A stretch of 11,397 nt of DNA from positions 1 to 11,397 of the forward strand of contig JBECKR010000011.1 of NCBI GenBank assembly GCA_040235415.1, read 5' to 3'. Positions 8,211 through 11,397 of this stretch are shown here, piece after piece (position 1 is the stretch's first letter; every line of letters begins with the position of its first letter). Below the pieces are notes generated by a model. That model did no database searches. It saw nothing but the letters and a program-made list of their open reading frames with translations, and was not told the origin of the DNA. Made by a program: the position numbers and the translations under genes. The DNA is from JBECKR01 sp040235415. Its GTDB lineage: Bacteria > Acidobacteriota > Polarisedimenticolia > Polarisedimenticolales > Polarisedimenticolaceae.

Positions 8211-8419
8211 CAGCCCACTGCGGCGGGCACGATCGTCTGGCAGGACGGGCAGACCACGACGTACCCGCGGCGGGGAAGCGACGAGGTGAAGTTCACTCGA
8301 GTACGCAGCAGGCGGACCACCTGGACGCTCTCGACCCTCGCCCCGCACCCCGGGCACTTGACCGGGGACTCCAGCGTGTATTCCGCCTCCGCATCGGCCG
8401 TTACCACGATCTCGCTCAC
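8210..8419 (-). CDS. Small zinc-ribbon protein
   Basis: A 69-residue protein of unknown function. Two CxxC knuckles are present, CPGC (22-25) and CPSC (57-60), 31 residues apart, which is the layout of a zinc ribbon binding one Zn ion. Between them lies a basic, beta-prone stretch (VQVVRLLRTRVNF, SLPRRGYVVV). Translation probably starts at GTG 8419, because GGGGAG lies eight bases upstream and no in-frame ATG, GTG or TTG precedes it before the non-coding region. It sits on the same strand immediately before the ClpX-like ATPase. ClpX proper carries a four-Cys zinc domain at its N-terminus with different spacing (about 18 residues between knuckles), so a relation to that domain is only speculative. 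Other possibilities are a nucleic-acid-binding ribbon or a structural accessory subunit. Confidence 0.75.
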   Translation of the reverse strand: MSEIVVTADAEAEYTLESPVKCPGCGARVESVQVVRLLRTRVNFTSSLPRRGYVVVCPSCQTIVPAAVG

Positions 8420-8469
8420 GGTCGCGACTCCCCGTTCTCCGGCGGCCGCTGCGGCCGCGCTCGGGGGAT

Positions 8470-8499
8470 AACTTAGGGTCCGGGGCGCGCCGAGGCCAA
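8470..8499 (-). promoter_or_regulatory. Candidate promoter of the zinc-ribbon gene
   Basis: On the minus strand TTGGCC (8499-8494, four of six -35 matches), an 18-base spacer and TAAGTT (8475-8470, a TAnnnT -10). It lies in the 138-base divergent gap between the zinc-ribbon gene and the plus-strand PLP enzyme. The match is weak and depends on position. Confidence 0.3.
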
Positions 8500-8557
8500 C
8501 CCGCCTCGCGGTTCGTGTACCCTGGATCGGACGGCACCTCCCTGGAGACCGCCAGCG

Positions 8558-9685
8558 ATGAATCCCGCGGACCTCGCGACCCCATGCGCGCTCGTCGACG
8601 CCGCCGGGGTCGAGCGCAACGTCCGGCGCATGGCGGAGCGCGCCTCGGCGCTCGGCGTGAGGCTCCGGCCGCACGTCAAGACCCACAAGTGCGTCGGCCT
8701 CGCCCGCCTGCAGGCGGAGGCCGGGGCCCGCGGCCTCACGGTCTCGACCCTCGCGGAGGCGGAGTTCTTCGCCAAGGCGGGGTTCGGCGACCTGACCTAC
8801 GCGGTGCCGCTTTCGCCGGCCCGGGTCCGCCGGGCCGTCGATCTGTGCGCGTCGGTCGACCGTCTGGCGGTGCTCGTCGACCAGGAAGCGACGTTCACGC
8901 GGCTGGAAACCGAGGCGCGCGAGCGCGGAATCCTGGTGCCCGTGTTCCTCAAGGTCGACTGCGGCTACCACCGCGCGGGCGTCGACCCGCGCCGCCCTGA
9001 GAGCCGGGACCTCGCCCGGCGCCTGGCGGATTCGCTGTACCTCGACTTCCGCGGCCTCCTGACGCACGCCGGACACGCGTACGGCTGTCGCACCCGGGCC
9101 GAGATTCGGACGATCGCCGCCCAGGAGCGCGACGTCACGACGGGCTTCGCCGACGCCCTGCGAGGCGAGGGCGTGGCCGTCGAGGAGGTCAGCGTCGGAT
9201 CGACCCCGACGATGAGCGTCGCCGACGACCTCGCGGGCGTGACCGAGATCCGTCCGGGGAACTACGTGTTCTACGACGTCCTTCAGGCCGCGATCGGAAG
9301 CTGCGCGCTCGGCGACGTCTCCTTCTCGGTGCTCGGGACGGTCCTGGGGCGATACGAGGATCGCGGCACGCTCATCCTCGACACCGGCGCCACGGCGCTC
9401 TCGAAAGACCCGGGACCGGCCCACGTCGACCCGGACTGCGGCTTCGGGCTGATCGCGGGTTGGCCCGACGGACCGCTCCGCGCCGGACTCCGGATCGTGG
9501 CGCTGAGCCAGGAGCACGCCGTCGTCGCGCCGCTCGAAGGCGCCCTCCCGGCCGACCTCGACGTCGGCGATCGCGTCCGCGTGCTCCCGAACCACGCGTG
9601 CCTCGCGGCCGCGATGTTCGACCGCTACTACGTGCTCCAGGGGAGCGAGGTCGTGGACATCTGGGAGCCGACCCGCGGCTGGTAG
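8558..9685 (+). CDS. DSD1/D-threonine-aldolase-type PLP enzyme (D-amino acid metabolism)
   Basis: A 375-residue fold-type III PLP enzyme with an alanine-racemase-like N-terminal barrel and a C-terminal metal-binding domain. The PLP lysine is K41 in RPHVKTHK (37-44). LKVDCGYHRAG (131-141), LLTHAGHAYG (167-176) and SVGSTPTMS (212-220) are barrel motifs for PLP phosphate and active-site contacts. The metal site is PNHAC with H346 and C348, matching the His/Cys pair that holds zinc in D-serine dehydratase (chicken DSD H347/C349). Members either dehydrate D-serine or cleave D-threonine and related beta-hydroxy D-amino acids to glycine plus an aldehyde; the two cannot be separated safely by eye. 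The ATG at 8558 has a GGAG about ten bases upstream. It is a single-gene plus-strand unit, and its stop is one base from that of the next, oppositely directed gene. Confidence 0.92.
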   Translation: MNPADLATPCALVDAAGVERNVRRMAERASALGVRLRPHVKTHKCVGLARLQAEAGARGLTVSTLAEAEFFAKAGFGDLTYAVPLSPARVRRAVDLCASVDRLAVLVDQEATFTRLETEARERGILVPVFLKVDCGYHRAGVDPRRPESRDLARRLADSLYLDFRGLLTHAGHAYGCRTRAEIRTIAAQERDVTTGFADALRGEGVAVEEVSVGSTPTMSVADDLAGVTEIRPGNYVFYDVLQAAIGSCALGDVSFSVLGTVLGRYEDRGTLILDTGATALSKDPGPAHVDPDCGFGLIAGWPDGPLRAGLRIVALSQEHAVVAPLEGALPADLDVGDRVRVLPNHACLAAAMFDRYYVLQGSEVVDIWEPTRGW

Positions 9686-9686
9686 G

Positions 9687-10109
9687 TCAGGGCGCCGGAC
9701 TCCAGTCGTCGACGCGGACCCGCTTGCTCCCGGGGTCGAACGTGTACGTCACCGAAAGCTTCGATCCGGGCCGGATGCCGCTCGCGCGCTCGGCGTCGAG
9801 CGGGATGCGGACCTCGGTGTGTTCGATCCGGACGACCGCCTCGGCGACCGTGCCGCCCTCCGGCCCCGGCGTCGGACCGACGCGGACCTCGGAGACCGTC
9901 GCCACCGTCGTGCCGTGCTCCATCGTCAGATCGGGACGCAAGAACCGCGCGGCGAGGAGCACGACCGCGCCGAGCATCAACGCCGCGAAGATCAGGCCTC
10001 CCGCCCACTGCAACACGCGGACGGGAAGCGACGCCCGCTTCGACTTGCGGTTCGGCGCGTCCCTGAGTCGCGTCAGGAGTCCCTTTCGCGGTCGTCGGCG
10101 CGGCTTCAT
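9687..10109 (-). CDS. Small single-pass membrane protein with an extracytoplasmic beta domain
   Basis: A 140-residue protein I do not recognise. The first 30 residues are strongly basic (MKPRRRPRKG and following), then one transmembrane segment at about 31-56 (VLQWAGGLIFAALMLGAVVLL core), which predicts an N-in, C-out protein. The outer part (57-140) is beta-prone and contains GPTPGPEGGTVAEAVVRIEH and a final TYTFDPGSKRVRVDDW. This recalls small DUF3592-like extracytoplasmic domains, but I would not assign it. No cysteine or catalytic motif is seen. The ATG at 10109 has no Shine-Dalgarno; a TATACG hexamer ends six bases before it. It follows the outer-membrane barrel gene by 49 bases on the same strand, so it may be the last gene of an envelope unit, and it is convergent with the PLP enzyme. 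Confidence 0.72.
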   Translation of the reverse strand: MKPRRRPRKGLLTRLRDAPNRKSKRASLPVRVLQWAGGLIFAALMLGAVVLLAARFLRPDLTMEHGTTVATVSEVRVGPTPGPEGGTVAEAVVRIEHTEVRIPLDAERASGIRPGSKLSVTYTFDPGSKRVRVDDWSPAP

Positions 10110-10110
10110 G

Positions 10111-10122
10111 GGCTAACGTATA
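10111..10122 (-). promoter_or_regulatory. Possible -10 box giving a leaderless mRNA
   Basis: On the minus strand TATACG is followed by six bases and then the ATG at 10109, the spacing expected if transcription starts at the ATG itself. No Shine-Dalgarno is present. There is no convincing -35, and read-through from the barrel gene remains possible. Confidence 0.25.
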
Positions 10123-10158
10123 TGCGAAGTCGCCGCGAGAGGCCAGGTCCGATCCGCT

Positions 10159-11397
10159 TCAGAATCGCCAGGTCACGCTGACGTAAGCCTGGTCGATCTT
10201 CTCGAGGTCGCCGTCGGACCGGTCGACGCTGAACAGCAGGTACCAGTGGCGGCCGAGCGCGACGTCGACGTCGAGGCCCAGCCACGCGACGCGGTCGTCG
10301 AGCGCCGCGTTCTGCACGCCGGTGTCGTCGCGCACGCCGACGGTGAGCTCGGCGTGCGACCGACCTCCCAGGTCGACCCCGGCGGAAAGCGAGTGCAGCC
10401 AGCCCTCGAGGACGTCGTTGGTGTAACGCGTGCTGCGCTGGCGAAACGTGAGCCGCGCGGCCCAGAACGGTCCGGCCGAGAAACTCCCGGTGTAGGCGTC
10501 GGACGACCCGGACGCGCCGCCGGCGCTGGTGCGGGCGTCGACCGACAGTCGGAACCGCTCGAACAGCCGGACCGCCGCGCCCCCCCACACTCCCCTCCGG
10601 AACGCGTCGTCGAACTCGGTTTCGGGCGTGATGAAGTCGCGGTACAGCCGGACGTTGCGCCGGTTGTCGTATCCCGCGAACAGGTCGAGACGGTCGGCGG
10701 CGCGCAGGCGCAGATTGAGGAACGTGCTCGTGGCGGAAAGGCTGCTGCCTTCGGCGGTCTCGCGCCAACCGCGGTTGACGTCGACCTCCTGGACGCCGTA
10801 GGCCGCGAGGCGCGGCCCGACGAGCCGGGCCTGCAGGAACACGAACTCGCGGTTGATCTCACCGTTCTCGTACGATCCGACCGCGCCGGTCGTCAGGGAC
10901 CAGCGCCGGCGCGCCTCGGGCGAGGCGTGCCAGTCGACGTAGGCGCCGTGCTCCCGAACGTCGCTCGAGAAGCCGTAGTCGACCGGGTCGGGCTGGGTGC
11001 CGCTGAACGCGCCGACTCCCCACCGGGGCCGCGCCCAGTCGAACGACAGGCCGTCGAACAGACTGACGTTCGCGAGGTTGGGCGAGTACTGCCGGCCGGC
11101 GGTCACCGACCAGGGGTGCCCCGCGCCCCCGTAGGCGAGCTGCAGGCGGTACACCCGCGTCCGGTTCGTGTCGTCGGACGAGCCGTCGGGCAGCGTCCGG
11201 AGCGTCCTCCGCGCGCGCGCGTCGACCGCCACGCTCCACGGCGAGCCCGCGATCTCCGTACCGTTGACGAGCAGGTCGAGCGCCGGTTGGGTGAAGTCGG
11301 TCCCGTCCTGGAGTCGATCGCGGACCGCGAGCCAGCGCACCCCGACCCGGCCGCGGATGCCGAAGTCGCGGGGCGAGCGCCGGCTGCGGCGCTCGCG
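10159..11397 (-). CDS. Outer-membrane beta-barrel protein, C-terminal part
   Basis: The last 412 residues of a larger protein that enters from the right edge; the frame stays open to base 11397, so the in-frame ATG at 11340 is probably internal. The text is almost all alternating hydrophobic/polar strands with Gly- and Asp-rich turns (for example FGIRGRVGMRWLAV, ALDLLVNGTEIAGSPW, LNLRLRAADRLDLFAGYD, HWYLLFSVDRSDG). It ends in YVSVTWRF, the terminal Phe signature recognised by the BAM machinery. At least a dozen strands can be drawn. There is no OmpA-like, TonB-box or porin-specific motif in the visible part, so its cargo or role is unknown; outer-membrane location is well supported. From memory, barrels of this general type occur in acidobacterial and deltaproteobacterial genomes, often with a repeat or SPOR-type N-terminus, which would lie outside this window. 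Confidence 0.82.
   Translation of the reverse strand, partial: RERRSRRSPRDFGIRGRVGVRWLAVRDRLQDGTDFTQPALDLLVNGTEIAGSPWSVAVDARARRTLRTLPDGSSDDTNRTRVYRLQLAYGGAGHPWSVTAGRQYSPNLANVSLFDGLSFDWARPRWGVGAFSGTQPDPVDYGFSSDVREHGAYVDWHASPEARRRWSLTTGAVGSYENGEINREFVFLQARLVGPRLAAYGVQEVDVNRGWRETAEGSSLSATSTFLNLRLRAADRLDLFAGYDNRRNVRLYRDFITPETEFDDAFRRGVWGGAAVRLFERFRLSVDARTSAGGASGSSDAYTGSFSAGPFWAARLTFRQRSTRYTNDVLEGWLHSLSAGVDLGGRSHAELTVGVRDDTGVQNAALDDRVAWLGLDVDVALGRHWYLLFSVDRSDGDLEKIDQAYVSVTWRF

Noticed and set aside
8442..8458. Two GCGGCCGC copies separated by one base upstream of the zinc-ribbon gene
   Set aside because: Short GC-only palindromes are expected in this base composition, and nothing ties them to a function.
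8518..8523. TACCCT as a -10 box for the PLP enzyme gene
   Set aside because: Only the TAnnnT pattern fits; no -35 match stands at 16-18 bases, so I did not annotate it.
11338..11340. ATG at 11340 as the true start of the barrel gene
   Set aside because: The frame stays open to the window edge with barrel-strand text before it, and no signal peptide follows this ATG.

Overview
The window is about 70% GC throughout. It is densely packed with ordinary-looking bacterial chromosomal genes: 11 protein-coding genes, two of them cut by the window edges. No RNA gene, insertion sequence, CRISPR array or phage gene is visible. A C-terminal outer-membrane beta-barrel fragment ending in Phe and several exported proteins point to a diderm (Gram-negative) bacterium. 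The GC content, the secreted M1-like and M2 peptidases, the DUF819 carrier and this style of outer-membrane protein would fit Acidobacteriota (Thermoanaerobaculia-like) or a nearby environmental lineage. That placement is inference only.

Left part (1-2261, minus strand): the start of a secreted protein resembling acidobacterial M1-type peptidases, preceded by a complete exported M2 (angiotensin-converting-enzyme family) dipeptidyl carboxypeptidase. A divergent promoter region (2262-2391) separates these from a plus-strand pair (2392-4957): a 477-residue Glu/Leu/Phe/Val dehydrogenase, started by TTG behind a good sigma-70 promoter, and a DUF819 membrane protein. Peptide trimming outside the cytoplasm and amino-acid deamination inside would fit a peptide- and amino-acid-using heterotroph.

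Middle (4959-8419, minus strand): a compact gene train. A 69-residue zinc-ribbon protein leads, then a ClpX-like AAA+ ATPase, a roughly six-helix membrane protein, an aldo/keto reductase and endonuclease III. The last four genes are chained by three identical 4-base GTGA stop/start overlaps, so they are probably translationally coupled. The ATPase keeps the nucleotide machinery of ClpX. It lacks the N-terminal zinc domain, the GYVG pore loop, the RKH loop and the ClpP-docking IGF loop. This is the most unusual item in the window.

Right part (8558-11397): a plus-strand DSD1/D-threonine-aldolase-type PLP enzyme for D-amino acids, then on the minus strand a small single-pass membrane protein without a Shine-Dalgarno, and the C-terminal 412 residues of an outer-membrane beta-barrel protein that continues past the right edge. 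Both convergent gene pairs (4957/4959 and 9685/9687) have just one base between stop codons. There is no gene-free stretch over 300 bases; the longest gaps are the divergent regions 2262-2391 and 8420-8557.
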